Shown here one piece after another: positions 36,059-45,672 of a stretch of DNA of 64,000 nt. The stretch is from NCBI GenBank assembly GCA_029266455.1, contig JAQSWV010000003.1, positions 98,143-162,142 of the forward strand. Direction: 5' to 3'. The notes below the pieces were generated by a model. The model was not told the origin of the DNA. It searched no databases and was given only the letters and a program-made list of their open reading frames with translations. Numbering within the stretch: position 1 is the first letter of the stretch; the number at the start of each line of letters is the position of its first letter. The stretch comes from Nocardioidaceae bacterium (GTDB lineage: Bacteria; Actinomycetota; Actinomycetes; Propionibacteriales; Nocardioidaceae). The position numbers were made by a program, and so were the translations under genes.

Positions 36059-37887
36059 CCTCGTCGACGCAGCTGGCCCGTCTCGTCGTCGACGAGCTGG
36101 TGCGTCACGGTGTCCGGGAGGCGGTGCTCTCTCCTGGGTCGCGCTCGGCCCCGCTGGCCCTGGCGCTGCACGCTGCGGACGCCGCCGGTCGGCTGCGGCT
36201 GCATGTGCGGATCGACGAGCGGACGGCCGGCTTCCTCGCTCTCGGGCTGGCGCGCGGGGCCCGGACGCCGGTCCCCGTCGTCACCACCTCGGGCTCGGCG
36301 GTGGCCCATCTGCACCCTGCCGTGCTGGAAGCGCACCACAGCGGCGTGCCGCTGGTCGTCGTCTCGGCCGACCGCCCGGCCGAGCTCCGCGGCACCGGCG
36401 CGAACCAGACCACCGACCAGGCCCGGCTGTTCGGCGGTGCGGTACGCCTGCACGCCGACATCCCGGCCGGCAGCGCGCCGCCCTCGGCATGGCGGGCGCT
36501 GGTGGCCCGGGCGGTGGTCGCCGCCACCGGCGCGCTGTCGGCCGACCCGGGACCGGTCCAGCTGAACTGTCAGCTCGCCGATCCGCTGCTGCCGGGCAGC
36601 GACGACCCCGAAGGGCGGCCGGACGTGCCCGCGGGTGCTGACGGTGCCGGCCGTGCAGACTGGACCGACGGTGCCGGCCGTGCAGACTGGACCGGCCGTG
36701 CCGGCGGGTCCGACGCCGCCGGCCCTGCCGAGGAGCCCGGAAGCGGTCACACCGGCCGACCCCATGGTGCCCCGTGGACCCGTGCGCCGGCTCCGGCCCG
36801 CCCCGAACCGGTCGACCTGCCGCCAGGGCCTCGCACGGTGGTGGTGGCGGGGGCAGACTCCGGCCCACCGGCCCGCGTCCTGGCCGAGCGCGCGGGCTGG
36901 CCCCTGCTGGCCGAGCCGTCCTCGGGCGCGCGCACGGGCACCGCCGCGCTGCGGTCGTACCGACTGCTGCTCGCGCACCTGCCGCTGGCCGCGCAGGTCG
37001 AGCGGGTGGTGGTGTACGGCCACCCCACGCTGTCCCGATCGGTCACCCGCCTGCTGACGCGAGCCGACGTCGAGGTGCTCGTGTGCGCGAGCCGGCAGCC
37101 CTGGCCCGACGTCGGGCACCGGGCCAGCGCCGTGCTCCCCGCGGTCACCGCACCTGCGACGACCGGCGATGCCGACGGGTGGTCCGCCCGGTGGGCAGCG
37201 GCGGACGCCGCGGTCTCGAGCGCCGTCGATGCCGAGCTGCGGTCAGCGCGGTCCCGGCTGCCCGCAGACACCATGCTCGGCCAGGAGGTCGCCCGGGCGG
37301 TGGCCGAGGCGCTCCCCGCCCGCGGCCTGCTGGTGGTCGGCGGGTCGCAACCGGTCCGCGACCTGGACCTGATGACCGCGCCCCCGCCGGTCGGTGAGCG
37401 CAGGCTCGTGCTCGCCAACCGGGGTCTTTCCGGCATCGACGGAACCGTCTCCACCGCGATCGGGGCTGCCCTGGCCCGCTCGTCGGCCCGCGCCCTCGCG
37501 TACGTGGGCGACCTGACGTTCCTGCACGACCAGGCGGGCCTGCTCATGCGGCGGGGGGAGCCGCGGCCGGACCTGACCGTGGTGGTGGCCGACGACGCCG
37601 GGGGCAGCATCTTCTCGGTGCTGGAGCAGGGAGCGCCCTCGTACGCCGACGCCTTCGAGCGCGTCTTCGCCACTCCCCCCGACGTCGACCTCGCGGCACT
37701 GTGCGCCGCCACCTCGACGCCGCACCGTCGGGTGGGCTCGCCGGACGAGCTGCGCCGGGCGCTGGCCGAGCCGGCGGGCGGGGTCGAGGTCGTCGTGGCC
37801 GGGGTGGACAGGGCGGGCCGGCGCGCGCTGGACGAGCGGCTGGCAGCGGTCGCGGAGTCGGCGCTGCGGGAGGTGCTGGACGAGTAG
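36055..37887 (+). CDS. menD: 2-succinyl-5-enolpyruvyl-6-hydroxy-3-cyclohexene-1-carboxylate synthase
   Basis: Thiamine-diphosphate enzyme that joins isochorismate and alpha-ketoglutarate, opening the classical menaquinone pathway. Family signatures include SPGSRSAPLALAL, the TTSGSAVAHLHPAV strand, NQTTDQARLFG, and the C-terminal ThDP motif beginning GDLTFLHDQAGLL with DDAGGSIFSVLEQG. 610 residues, longer than the usual 550 because of a Gly/Ala/Asp-rich linker around residues 190-245, partly built from a 27-bp duplication. ATG 36055 overlaps the menC stop. Confidence 0.94.
   Translation: MTSSTQLARLVVDELVRHGVREAVLSPGSRSAPLALALHAADAAGRLRLHVRIDERTAGFLALGLARGARTPVPVVTTSGSAVAHLHPAVLEAHHSGVPLVVVSADRPAELRGTGANQTTDQARLFGGAVRLHADIPAGSAPPSAWRALVARAVVAATGALSADPGPVQLNCQLADPLLPGSDDPEGRPDVPAGADGAGRADWTDGAGRADWTGRAGGSDAAGPAEEPGSGHTGRPHGAPWTRAPAPARPEPVDLPPGPRTVVVAGADSGPPARVLAERAGWPLLAEPSSGARTGTAALRSYRLLLAHLPLAAQVERVVVYGHPTLSRSVTRLLTRADVEVLVCASRQPWPDVGHRASAVLPAVTAPATTGDADGWSARWAAADAAVSSAVDAELRSARSRLPADTMLGQEVARAVAEALPARGLLVVGGSQPVRDLDLMTAPPPVGERRLVLANRGLSGIDGTVSTAIGAALARSSARALAYVGDLTFLHDQAGLLMRRGEPRPDLTVVVADDAGGSIFSVLEQGAPSYADAFERVFATPPDVDLAALCAATSTPHRRVGSPDELRRALAEPAGGVEVVVAGVDRAGRRALDERLAAVAESALREVLDE
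36640..36693 (+). repeat. Perfect 27-bp tandem duplication in the menD linker
   Basis: Two identical, adjoining 27-bp units (36640-36666 and 36667-36693) encode DGAGRADWT twice, at residues 196-213. A partial third copy follows (GGCCGTGCCGG). Perfect identity implies recent origin. The repeat lies between the N-terminal and central domains, where length change should be tolerated. Confidence 0.93.
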
Positions 37888-37917
37888 GCGAGTGCCGGGC
37901 GGACACGCGACGGCCGG

Positions 37918-39183
37918 TCAGCCGCCCAGCGCGTCGCGCATGGGGACCAGCTTGGCCTGGGCCTCGGCCAGCTCGGCGTCGGACTCCGACCCGGCGACGA
38001 TCCCGCAGCCTGCGAACAGCCGGACGCGCGCGCCGTCCAGCTGCCCGCAGCGGAGCGCCAGCCCCCACTCCCCGTCGCCCGCGGCGTCGATCCAGCCGAC
38101 CGGGCCCGCATAGCGCCCGCGCGGCATCTGCTCCAGGTCGGTGATCGCCGCCAGCGCCAGCGCCGTGGGGGTGCCGCCCACCGCGGCGGACGGGTGCAGC
38201 GCGGCAGCAAGCCCGAGCGCTCCCGAACGGTCGTCGAGGACGCCGGTGACGTCGGTGGCGAGGTGCATGACGTTGGGCAGGTGCAGGACGAACGGCGACT
38301 CCGGGACGAACATGCTGCTGCAGTGCGGTGCCAGCGCCTCCGCGACCGAGCGCACGGCGTACTCGTGCTCCTCGAGATCCTTGCTGCTACGGGCCAGCGC
38401 GCCCGCGAGGGCGAGGTCGTGCTGGTCGTCGCCGCTGCGGCGGATCGTGCCGGCCAGCACCCGGGACGTCACCAGACCGCGCTCGCGGCGCACCAGCAGC
38501 TCGGGCGTGGCGCCGACCAGGCCGTCGACGCAGTAGGTCCAGCAGCCCGGGTAGGCGTCGGCGAGCCGCCGCAGCGGCCACCGGGCATCGATGGGCGCAT
38601 CCGCCTGCGCCAGCAGGTCCCGTGCCAGCACGACCTTCTCCAGCTTGCCCTCGCCGATGCGGCGGACGGCGTCCTCGACCGCGGCCGCCCACCGCGCCCC
38701 GCTGAGGGCCCCGTCTGCATAGCGCAGACCCTGCGGCGCAGCCGCTGGCGGCGCCGGGACTGGCTCTTCGGCCGCCGGCAGCTGCCCCGCGCCGACGACG
38801 GTCACCCAGGTACGGACGCGGGCACCCTCGTGGCGACGTCCGACCACCACCCTCGGCACCACCAGCCACGACTCGCCCGGGTCGTCGGCGAACGCGAAGG
38901 ACCCGAACGCGACCAGTCCGCTGCCCGGCACTCCCATCTCGTCCCGGACCACGGAGTCAGCGACGATGTCGTCCCACCACTGCTCGGCGACCGCGAAGCG
39001 ATCGGGCCCGGTGGGACGGCAGGACGCCGCGACACCCCATCCGACCAGCCCGTCGCCGTGGCGGACCCAGGCCAGCGGATCGGTCTCGGGCAGCAGCGCC
39101 AGCAACGGCCCGGGGTCGGCCACCTCCGTGGTCCGCGCGACGAGGGGCGACCCGGACGGGTCCTGCTGCGCCGCGATGGTCAC
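37918..39183 (-). CDS. menF: Isochorismate synthase
   Basis: Converts chorismate to isochorismate, supplying MenD. 421 residues of the chorismate-binding fold: [12 protein letters not shown], the [12 protein letters not shown] stretch, [21 protein letters not shown] with its metal-ligand Glu, [12 protein letters not shown] and [12 protein letters not shown]. Siderophore-type isochorismate synthases are related, but the menD/menG neighbours favour the menaquinone role. GTG 39183 is chosen over an upstream ATG at 39279 because TACGCT on the minus strand (39196-39191) lies 7 nt before it and the extra residues show no conservation. It converges on menD with 30 bp between stops. Confidence 0.92.
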   Translation of the reverse strand: MTIAAQQDPSGSPLVARTTEVADPGPLLALLPETDPLAWVRHGDGLVGWGVAASCRPTGPDRFAVAEQWWDDIVADSVVRDEMGVPGSGLVAFGSFAFADDPGESWLVVPRVVVGRRHEGARVRTWVTVVGAGQLPAAEEPVPAPPAAAPQGLRYADGALSGARWAAAVEDAVRRIGEGKLEKVVLARDLLAQADAPIDARWPLRRLADAYPGCWTYCVDGLVGATPELLVRRERGLVTSRVLAGTIRRSGDDQHDLALAGALARSSKDLEEHEYAVRSVAEALAPHCSSMFVPESPFVLHLPNVMHLATDVTGVLDDRSGALGLAAALHPSAAVGGTPTALALAAITDLEQMPRGRYAGPVGWIDAAGDGEWGLALRCGQLDGARVRLFAGCGIVAGSESDAELAEAQAKLVPMRDALGG

Positions 39184-39293
39184 GCTTGGCAGCGTACGGA
39201 GGCGGTCCGATTCCGTCCGATCCGGGGCGGTTCCGGGCCGGCCGCGCGCTGGGACCGGTCCTCCGGCACCGTCCGACATGTCAGGCTGGCCGG
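39184..39293. promoter_or_regulatory. menF-menG divergent promoter region
   Basis: Minus-strand TACGCT (39196-39191) precedes the menF GTG by 7 nt; plus-strand CAGGCT (39282-39287) precedes the menG GTG by 6 nt. Both transcripts would be leaderless. The 85 bp between the hexamers contain a short repeated element (TCCGATTCCGTCCGATCCGG, around 39207-39226) that could be a regulator site; no known consensus fits. Confidence 0.5.
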
Positions 39294-39986
39294 GTGCCCC
39301 GCGCGAGCCTGGACAAGCGGCCGGACGAGGTCGCCGCGATGTTCGACGCGGTGGCGGCCCGGTACGACCTCACCAACGACGTGCTGTCGGCGTTCCAGGA
39401 CCGGCGGTGGCGCCGGGCGGTCGTACGCGCGGTGGCCGCCCGACGCGGGGACCGGGTGCTGGACCTCGCGGCCGGCACCGGCACGTCGAGCCAGCCCTTC
39501 GCCGACCTCGGGGCAACGGTCGTGCCGTGCGACCTGTCGCTGGGCATGCTCGCCGTCGGCAAGCGGGCCAGACCCGGGCTTCCGTTCACGGCGGGCGACG
39601 CGACCCGGCTGCCGTTCGCCGACGAGGCATTCGACGCGGTGACGATGTCGTTCGGGCTGCGCAACGTCGTCGACCCGGCCGCGGCGCTGACCGAGATGGC
39701 ACGCGTGACGAGGCCCGGCGGACGGCTGGTGATCTGCGAGTTCAGCCAGCCGACGTTCCCGCCGCTGCGGACGGTGTACGTCGAGTACCTGATGCGGCTG
39801 CTGCCGCCGGTCGCCCGGGCGGTCTCGTCGTCGCCGGACGCCTACGTCTATCTGGCCGAGTCGATCCGCGCCTGGCCCGACCAGCCCCGTCTCGCGCACC
39901 GGATCAGCGCCGCCGGCTGGGACCGCGTGCACTGGCAGAACCTCTCCGGTGGGATCGTCGCCCTGCACACCGCCCGCCGCCCCTGA
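39294..39986 (+). CDS. menG: Demethylmenaquinone methyltransferase
   Basis: Final SAM-dependent ring methylation giving menaquinone (UbiE/MenG family). 230 residues, with the conserved N-terminus [20 protein letters not shown], motif [13 protein letters not shown], the SFGLRNVVD segment, and C-terminal [12 protein letters not shown]. The quinone here must be menaquinone because no ubiquinone genes occur. GTG 39294 follows CAGGCT by 6 nt. The reductase gene and then the nuo operon follow on the same strand. Confidence 0.94.
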   Translation: MPRASLDKRPDEVAAMFDAVAARYDLTNDVLSAFQDRRWRRAVVRAVAARRGDRVLDLAAGTGTSSQPFADLGATVVPCDLSLGMLAVGKRARPGLPFTAGDATRLPFADEAFDAVTMSFGLRNVVDPAAALTEMARVTRPGGRLVICEFSQPTFPPLRTVYVEYLMRLLPPVARAVSSSPDAYVYLAESIRAWPDQPRLAHRISAAGWDRVHWQNLSGGIVALHTARRP

Positions 39987-40032
39987 CCCGCACCCGCAGC
40001 GGGGCGTGGTCGCGGGGAGCCAGCGCGCGGCG

Positions 40033-40070
40033 TACGCTGAGAAACGACCGCTCGTGAAGAACTTCACGAG
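40033..40070 (+). promoter_or_regulatory. Reductase promoter with Rex-like palindrome downstream
   Basis: TACGCT at 40033-40038 is a probable -10, placing transcription start near 40045. At 40051-40070 lies a palindrome with 9-bp arms, CTCGTGAAG and CTTCACGAG, around AA. Compared with the Rex operator TTGTGAA-N4-TTCACAA, its inner 18 bases agree at 12 of 14 defined positions; only the second base of each end differs (TC for TT, GA for AA). Rex could therefore block elongation or initiation here. The same sequence could also form an RNA hairpin in the leader. Confidence 0.5.
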
Positions 40071-40109
40071 CCGACGGCCGCCGCTTCCCGACCGCTCCGC
40101 GAGGATCCG

Positions 40110-41411
40110 ATGACCGCAGTGCCTGCCGCCTCGCGAGAGCGCGACGCCGACGTCCTGGTCGTGGGGGCGGGGCCGGCCGGGTCGACCGTGGCGCACTACC
40201 TCGCCCAGTCCGGCGCCGATGTGCTGCTGCTCGAGAAGTCGACCTTCCCGCGCGAGAAGGTATGCGGCGACGGACTGACCCCACGCGCGGTCAGACAGCT
40301 GCTGCGGATGGGCATCGACGTCGACGCGCCCGGATGGGTCCGCAACCAGGGCCTGCGCATCATCGGCGGCGGGCAGCAGCTCGAGCTGCCCTGGCCCGAC
40401 CTCGCCGACTACCCCTCGTTCGGCCTGGTGCGCACACGCACGGACTTCGACGAGATCCTGGTGCGGCAAGCGCAGAAGTCGGGCGCGATGCTCCGCGAGA
40501 GCACCGCCGTCACCGGCCCGCTGGTCGACGAACGCAGCGGTCGTGTGGTCGGGGTGCGGGCCCGCGAGATCGACCCCGACGGCCGGCGTACCGGGGACGA
40601 GCGGACGTTCCGCGCCCCGATCGTGGTGGCCGCCGACGGCAACTCCGCCCGCCTCGCGCTGGGGGCAGGGCTGCAGCGTCGGCAGGACCGGCCGATGGGT
40701 GTCGCGGTCCGCACCTACTACCGCAGCCCGCGCCACGACGACGACTGGCTCGAGTCGTGGCTGGAGCTGTGGGACGGCAACCCGTCGGGCGGAGGCCTGC
40801 TCCCCGGCTACGGCTGGATCTTCGGCGTCGGTGACGGCACCTCCAACGTCGGGCTCGGCATCCTCGACACCTCGAACGCCTTCCGCAACGTCGACTACAA
40901 GGAGCTGCTGCGACGCTGGCTCGACTCCACGCCCGAGGAGTGGGGTTTCCGCGAGGAGAACCGCACCGAGCCGGTGCGCGGCGCCGCGCTGCCGATGGGC
41001 TTCAACCGCAAGCCGCACTACGGCCGCGGCCTGCTGCTGGTCGGAGACGCCGGGGGAATGGTCAACCCGTTCAACGGCGAGGGCATCGCCTACGCGATGG
41101 AGTCGGGCGAGATGGCTGCCGAGGTCATCGCCCAGGCCATCGGCCGTCCCGAGCAGGACCACGACCGGGCGCTCGGCGCGTATCCGCAGGCGCTGGACGC
41201 GCGCTACGGCGGGTACTTCACGCTCGGTCGCGTGTTCGTCCGGCTGATCGGGCACCCCGCCGTGATGCGCGCGGCCACCCAGCACGGGCTGAAGCGGCCT
41301 ACGCTGATGCGCTTCACGCTGAAGCTGCTCGCCAACCTCACCGACGCGCGTGGGGGCGATGCCATGGACCGCACCATCAACGCCCTGAGCCGGCTCGCTC
41401 CCGCGGCGTGA
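40110..41411 (+). CDS. Geranylgeranyl reductase family FAD protein (MenJ-like)
   Basis: A 433-residue flavoprotein. FAD motifs are VVGAGPAGSTVAHYLA at the N-terminus, CGDGLTPRAV, VVAADGNSARL and GDAGGMVNPFNGEGI. Members of this family saturate isoprenoid double bonds; mycobacterial MenJ (Rv0561c) reduces one bond of the menaquinone tail and also lies near men genes and a polyprenyl synthase. The position after menG and before nuoA suggests the same role here, making a partly hydrogenated menaquinone. ATG 40110 has a GAGG ribosome site at about 40101. A Rex-like palindrome lies upstream. Confidence 0.88.
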   Translation: MTAVPAASRERDADVLVVGAGPAGSTVAHYLAQSGADVLLLEKSTFPREKVCGDGLTPRAVRQLLRMGIDVDAPGWVRNQGLRIIGGGQQLELPWPDLADYPSFGLVRTRTDFDEILVRQAQKSGAMLRESTAVTGPLVDERSGRVVGVRAREIDPDGRRTGDERTFRAPIVVAADGNSARLALGAGLQRRQDRPMGVAVRTYYRSPRHDDDWLESWLELWDGNPSGGGLLPGYGWIFGVGDGTSNVGLGILDTSNAFRNVDYKELLRRWLDSTPEEWGFREENRTEPVRGAALPMGFNRKPHYGRGLLLVGDAGGMVNPFNGEGIAYAMESGEMAAEVIAQAIGRPEQDHDRALGAYPQALDARYGGYFTLGRVFVRLIGHPAVMRAATQHGLKRPTLMRFTLKLLANLTDARGGDAMDRTINALSRLAPAA

Positions 41412-41456
41412 GGATGCAGGGAGTGACCCCGGCCGGAGCGCCAGCAGCGGCGATTG

Positions 41457-41505
41457 CCAGGGTAGGTGAACCTAAGCCAACGGCCTCGCGCCGGCACCCT
41501 AGGAT
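41457..41505 (+). promoter_or_regulatory. nuo operon promoter with DtxR/IdeR-like iron box
   Basis: Positions 41457-41475 read CCAGGGTAGGTGAACCTAA, matching the IdeR/DtxR consensus TTAGGTTAGGCTAACCTAA at 14 of 19 bases, with the right arm AACCTAA exact. Within it TAGGTGAACCTA is also a self-contained 12-bp palindrome. TAGGAT at 41500-41505 is a likely -10 and the -35 region would start just after the box. The predicted leader before GTG 41574 is about 60 nt. Iron control of an iron-sulfur-rich complex is plausible. No Rex site was found here. Confidence 0.5.
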
Positions 41506-41573
41506 TGCGCAAGTGGTTTCCGCCGCCTCGCTGACGGGCACAGCGACGACGACAAGGAGAAGGTGGGCAGACC

Positions 41574-41933
41574 GTGAACGGCTACATCCCGATCCTCGTC
41601 CTCGGCGCCATCGCCTTCGCCTTCGCGGTCTTCTCGGTGGCCATCAGCGGCCTGACCGGACCCAAGCGCTACAACCGGGCCCGCTTGGACTCCTACGAGT
41701 GCGGCATCGAGCCGACCCCGCAGCCCGTCGGTGGTGGCCGGTTCCCGGTGAAATACTTCATCACCGCGATGCTGTTCATCGTCTTCGACATCGAGATCAT
41801 CTTCCTGTTCCCCTACGCCGTCGCCTTCGACTCGTTGGGGCTGTTCGGAATGGTGGAGATGATGCTCTTCATCCTGGCCATCTTCGTCGTGTACGCGTAT
41901 GTGTGGCGTCGCGGCGGTCTCGAGTGGGACTGA
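41574..41933 (+). CDS. nuoA: NADH-quinone oxidoreductase subunit A
   Basis: Three-helix membrane subunit at the junction of the peripheral and membrane arms of NDH-1. 119 residues with segments near 5-25, 62-82 and 88-108; the conserved cytoplasmic loop [10 protein letters not shown] carries the characteristic Cys and Glu, and [18 protein letters not shown] is diagnostic. GTG 41574 has AAGGAGAAGG at about 41554-41563. First gene of a 14-gene operon in the standard order A to N. Confidence 0.96.
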   Translation: MNGYIPILVLGAIAFAFAVFSVAISGLTGPKRYNRARLDSYECGIEPTPQPVGGGRFPVKYFITAMLFIVFDIEIIFLFPYAVAFDSLGLFGMVEMMLFILAIFVVYAYVWRRGGLEWD

Positions 41934-41934
41934 C

Positions 41935-42485
<551 letters not shown>

Positions 42486-42489
<4 letters not shown>

Positions 42490-43409
42490 CGACACCCGAG
42501 GACACGTCGGACGACCGGCCATCGGGCAGCTCGGCCGGTCGGCCCGACGACTCGTCCGAGGAGCCGACGTACGAGACGACCGACAAGGGCCACACGCCCG
42601 CCGAGAAGGACCTGCACGCGCGTGTCCGCAGGAAAGAGGTCGGACAGAGCTCCGCCGAGCCGGCCATCGGCTCCTCGCCGCACGGCCCCGACCGCGACCT
42701 CGGTGTCCGCGAGGACATGCCGGAGAACACCGTCGTGCCTGCTGGCGCGTCCAGCCTCGAGGTCGTCGCCGTCCGCGAGGGCATGTTCGGAGTACAGGGG
42801 TCGGGGGACACCTCCGGCTACGGCCGCCTGCGCCGGCCGGTGGTCATGCCCGGCGCCACCCCGCGCCCGTACGGCGGCTGGTTCGACGAGTTCGCCGACC
42901 GGCTCGAGCTCGTGCTGGCCGACCAGGGAGTCTCGGGCGCGATCGAGCGGGTGGTGGTCCACCGCGGCGAGATGACCGTCCACCTGCGCCGCGAGCATCT
43001 GCTGACGACCATGCAGCAGCTGCGCGACGACCCGCACCTGCGGTTCGAGATGTTCAGCGGTATCTCCGGGGTGCACTACCCCGAGGACACCGGGCGCGAG
43101 CTGCACGCGGTCTACCACCTGCTGTCGATGACCCACAACCGGCGCATCCGGCTCGAGGTGTCAGTGCCGGATGCCGACCCGCACCTGCCGTCGGTCATGA
43201 GCGTGTACCCCACCGCCGACTGGCACGAGCGCGAGACCTATGACTTCTTCGGGATGATCTTCGACGGTCACCCGGCGTTGACGCGCATCATGATGCCCGA
43301 CGACTGGCCGGGCCACCCGCAGCGCAAGGACTACCCCCTCGGCGGGATCCCGGTGGAGTACAAGGGCGCCACGATCCCGCCCCCCGACACCCGGAGGTCG
43401 TACCGCTGA
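42486..43409 (+). CDS. nuoC: NADH-quinone oxidoreductase subunit C
   Basis: Peripheral-arm scaffold subunit contacting NuoB and NuoD. The conserved domain occupies roughly residues 95-300 and contains [30 protein letters not shown] and [16 protein letters not shown]. The first 95 or so residues are a hydrophilic Ser/Asp/Glu-rich extension not found in short NuoC proteins but common in actinobacteria. It is a separate gene, not fused to nuoD. ATG 42486 overlaps nuoB by 4 bp; its stop shares one base with nuoD. Confidence 0.95.
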
Positions 43410-44773
43410 TGACCACCCGGACCGGCGCGACCGCCGACCCGACCAACGACCCCTACGCCCCACAGGCCGACTACACCGCCGGGCCCGTCTTCACGGTCAC
43501 CGGTCAGGACTGGGACTCCATCGTCAACGGAGCGGCCGAGGCCGAGGCCGAGCGGGTCGTGGTCAACATGGGGCCGCAGCACCCGTCGACGCACGGCGTG
43601 CTGAGGCTGATCCTCGAGCTGGACGGTGAGACGGTCACCGAAGCCCGCTGCGGCATCGGCTACCTGCACACCGGCATCGAGAAGAACATGGAGTACCGCA
43701 ACTGGGTGCAGGGCACGACCTTCTGCACCCGGATGGACTACCTGGCCCCGTTCTACAACGAGGCGGCCTACGCCCGCGGGGTGGAGCGGCTGCTCGACAT
43801 CGAGGACGACGTCCCCGAGAAGGCCCTGGTGATGCGGGTCCTGCTGATGGAGCTGAACCGCATCTCGTCGCACCTGGTGGCCATCGCCACCGGCGGCATG
43901 GAGATCGGCGCGCTGACCGTCATGACGATCGGGTTCCGGGAGCGCGAGCTGGTGCTCGACATGTTCGAGCTCATCACCGGGCTGCGGATGAACCACGCCT
44001 TCATCCGGCCGGGCGGTGTGGCGCAGGACATGCCTCCCGGGGCGCTGGAGTCGATCCGCGAGTTCGTCAAGCTGATGAAGAAGCGGCTGCCCGAGTACGC
44101 CGCGTTCTGCAACGCCAACCCGATCTTCAAGGGGCGGCTGACCGACGTCGGCACCCTCGACCTCGCGGGCTGCCTGGCGCTGGGCGTCACCGGGCCGGCG
44201 CTGCGCTCCACGGGCTACCCCTGGGACCTGCGGCGCACCGAGCCCTACTGGGGCTACGACACCTACGACTTCGACGTGGTCACCTGGGACACCGCCGACT
44301 CCTACGGCCGGTTCCGCATCCGCCTCGAGGAGATGTGGCAGTCGTTGCGCATCGTCGAGCAGTGCGCCGACCGGCTGGGCGACCTCGAGGACGCGCCCGT
44401 CATCGTCGCCGACAAGAAGATCGCCTGGCCCGCGCAGCTCTCCGTCGGTGCCGACGGCATGGGCAACTCGCTCGACCACATCCGCCACATCATGGGTGAG
44501 TCGATGGAGGCGCTGATCCATCACTTCAAGCTCGTCACCGAGGGTTTCCGGGTACCGGCCGGGCAGGCGTACGGCGTCGTCGAGGCGCCGCGCGGCGAGC
44601 TCGCCTGCCACGTCGTGTCCGACGGGGGCACCCGCCCCTACCGTGCACACTTCCGCGACCCGTCCTTCGTCAACCTGCAGGCTGTCTCGGTGATGAGTGA
44701 GGGCGGGATGGTCGCCGACGTGATCGTGGCCGTGGCGAGCCTCGACCCCGTGATGGGCGGGGTGGACCGCTGA
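43409..44773 (+). CDS. nuoD: NADH-quinone oxidoreductase subunit D
   Basis: Forms the quinone pocket with NuoB; related to the large subunit of nickel-iron hydrogenases. 454 residues. [15 protein letters not shown] contains the quinone-contacting His, and [26 protein letters not shown] and the family C-terminus ending DPVMGGVDR are diagnostic. A 35-residue hydrophilic N-terminus precedes the core. ATG 43409 overlaps the nuoC stop by one base (TGATG), as does the next junction. Confidence 0.96.
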   Translation: MTTRTGATADPTNDPYAPQADYTAGPVFTVTGQDWDSIVNGAAEAEAERVVVNMGPQHPSTHGVLRLILELDGETVTEARCGIGYLHTGIEKNMEYRNWVQGTTFCTRMDYLAPFYNEAAYARGVERLLDIEDDVPEKALVMRVLLMELNRISSHLVAIATGGMEIGALTVMTIGFRERELVLDMFELITGLRMNHAFIRPGGVAQDMPPGALESIREFVKLMKKRLPEYAAFCNANPIFKGRLTDVGTLDLAGCLALGVTGPALRSTGYPWDLRRTEPYWGYDTYDFDVVTWDTADSYGRFRIRLEEMWQSLRIVEQCADRLGDLEDAPVIVADKKIAWPAQLSVGADGMGNSLDHIRHIMGESMEALIHHFKLVTEGFRVPAGQAYGVVEAPRGELACHVVSDGGTRPYRAHFRDPSFVNLQAVSVMSEGGMVADVIVAVASLDPVMGGVDR

Positions 44774-45672
44774 TGACGACCATCCAGCCCCAGCCTTCGC
44801 CGCCGGGCAGCGGTGACGCCGCGAGACCGCCACTGCCCGAGCGGGCGATGGCCGAGCTGGCCGAGCTCGCCGCCCGCTACCCGCAGCCGCGGTCGGCGCT
44901 CTTGCCGATGCTGCATTTGGTCCAGAGCTACGAGGGCTGTGTCACCGACTCGGGCATCGAGGCCTGCGCCGAGGTGCTGCAGATCAGCACCGCCGACGTG
45001 GCGGGCGTCGCGACCTTCTACACGATGTACAAGCGGCACCCGGTGGGCGAGTACCACGTCGGGGTGTGCACCAACACGCTCTGCGCGGTCATGGGAGGCG
45101 ACGACATCTTCGACCGGCTCCGGGACCACCTCGACGTCGGGCACGACGAGACCACCACCGACGGGCGGATCACCCTGGAGCACGTCGAGTGCAACGCCGC
45201 CTGCGACTACGCCCCCGTGGTCATGGTCAACTGGGAGTTCTTCGACAACCAGACCCCCGACTCAGCGGTCGGGCTCGTGGACCGGCTGCGCGCCGGCGAC
45301 GAGGTGACTGCCACCCGGGGAGCCCGCGTCTGCAGCTGGCGCGAGGCCGAGCGCGTGCTGGCCGGCTTCCCCGACGACCGTGCCGACGAGGGACCGGGAG
45401 CGGGCCACGCATCGCTGGCGGGCCTGCGCATCGCCCGCGAGCGTGGCTGGACCGCCCCGACGTGGGAGGAGGCGACCGCGGTGGACAGCAGCGGCACCGG
45501 CCCGGGCAAGGGCGAGGCCGATCCGGGCGACTCGAGCGGTACCGCCCCGTACCGCCGGGCCGACCAAGAGACGCAGGTGCAGGAGTCGTCGGCAGAGGTC
45601 CGCGACGACAGCGACCGCACCCCGTCCTCCGGCGAGGGCGTCAGCGGGGACTCGTCCGGGAAGGATGCCTGA
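44773..45672 (+). CDS. nuoE: NADH-quinone oxidoreductase subunit E with a long C-terminal tail
   Basis: Thioredoxin-fold subunit of the NADH dehydrogenase module holding the N1a two-iron cluster. Ligand cysteines lie in VCTNTLCAVMGG and VECNAACDYAP. The core ends near residue 225; a hydrophilic tail of about 70 residues follows with three DSSG motifs (positions 45484, 45529 and 45649) encoded by different codons. The tail is longer than in most NuoE proteins and is probably disordered. ATG 44773 overlaps nuoD by one base; nuoF starts directly after the stop. Confidence 0.95.
   Translation: MTTIQPQPSPPGSGDAARPPLPERAMAELAELAARYPQPRSALLPMLHLVQSYEGCVTDSGIEACAEVLQISTADVAGVATFYTMYKRHPVGEYHVGVCTNTLCAVMGGDDIFDRLRDHLDVGHDETTTDGRITLEHVECNAACDYAPVVMVNWEFFDNQTPDSAVGLVDRLRAGDEVTATRGARVCSWREAERVLAGFPDDRADEGPGAGHASLAGLRIARERGWTAPTWEEATAVDSSGTGPGKGEADPGDSSGTAPYRRADQETQVQESSAEVRDDSDRTPSSGEGVSGDSSGKDA

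Noticed and set aside
39184..39279. 32-residue N-terminal extension of MenF from ATG 39279
   Set aside because: A -10 at 39196-39191 and GTG 39183 give a coherent leaderless start; the extra residues are low-complexity and would run across the menG promoter region.
40051..40070. Intrinsic terminator after menG
   Set aside because: The palindrome lacks a following T run and lies after a promoter-like -10, so an operator or leader hairpin is more likely.
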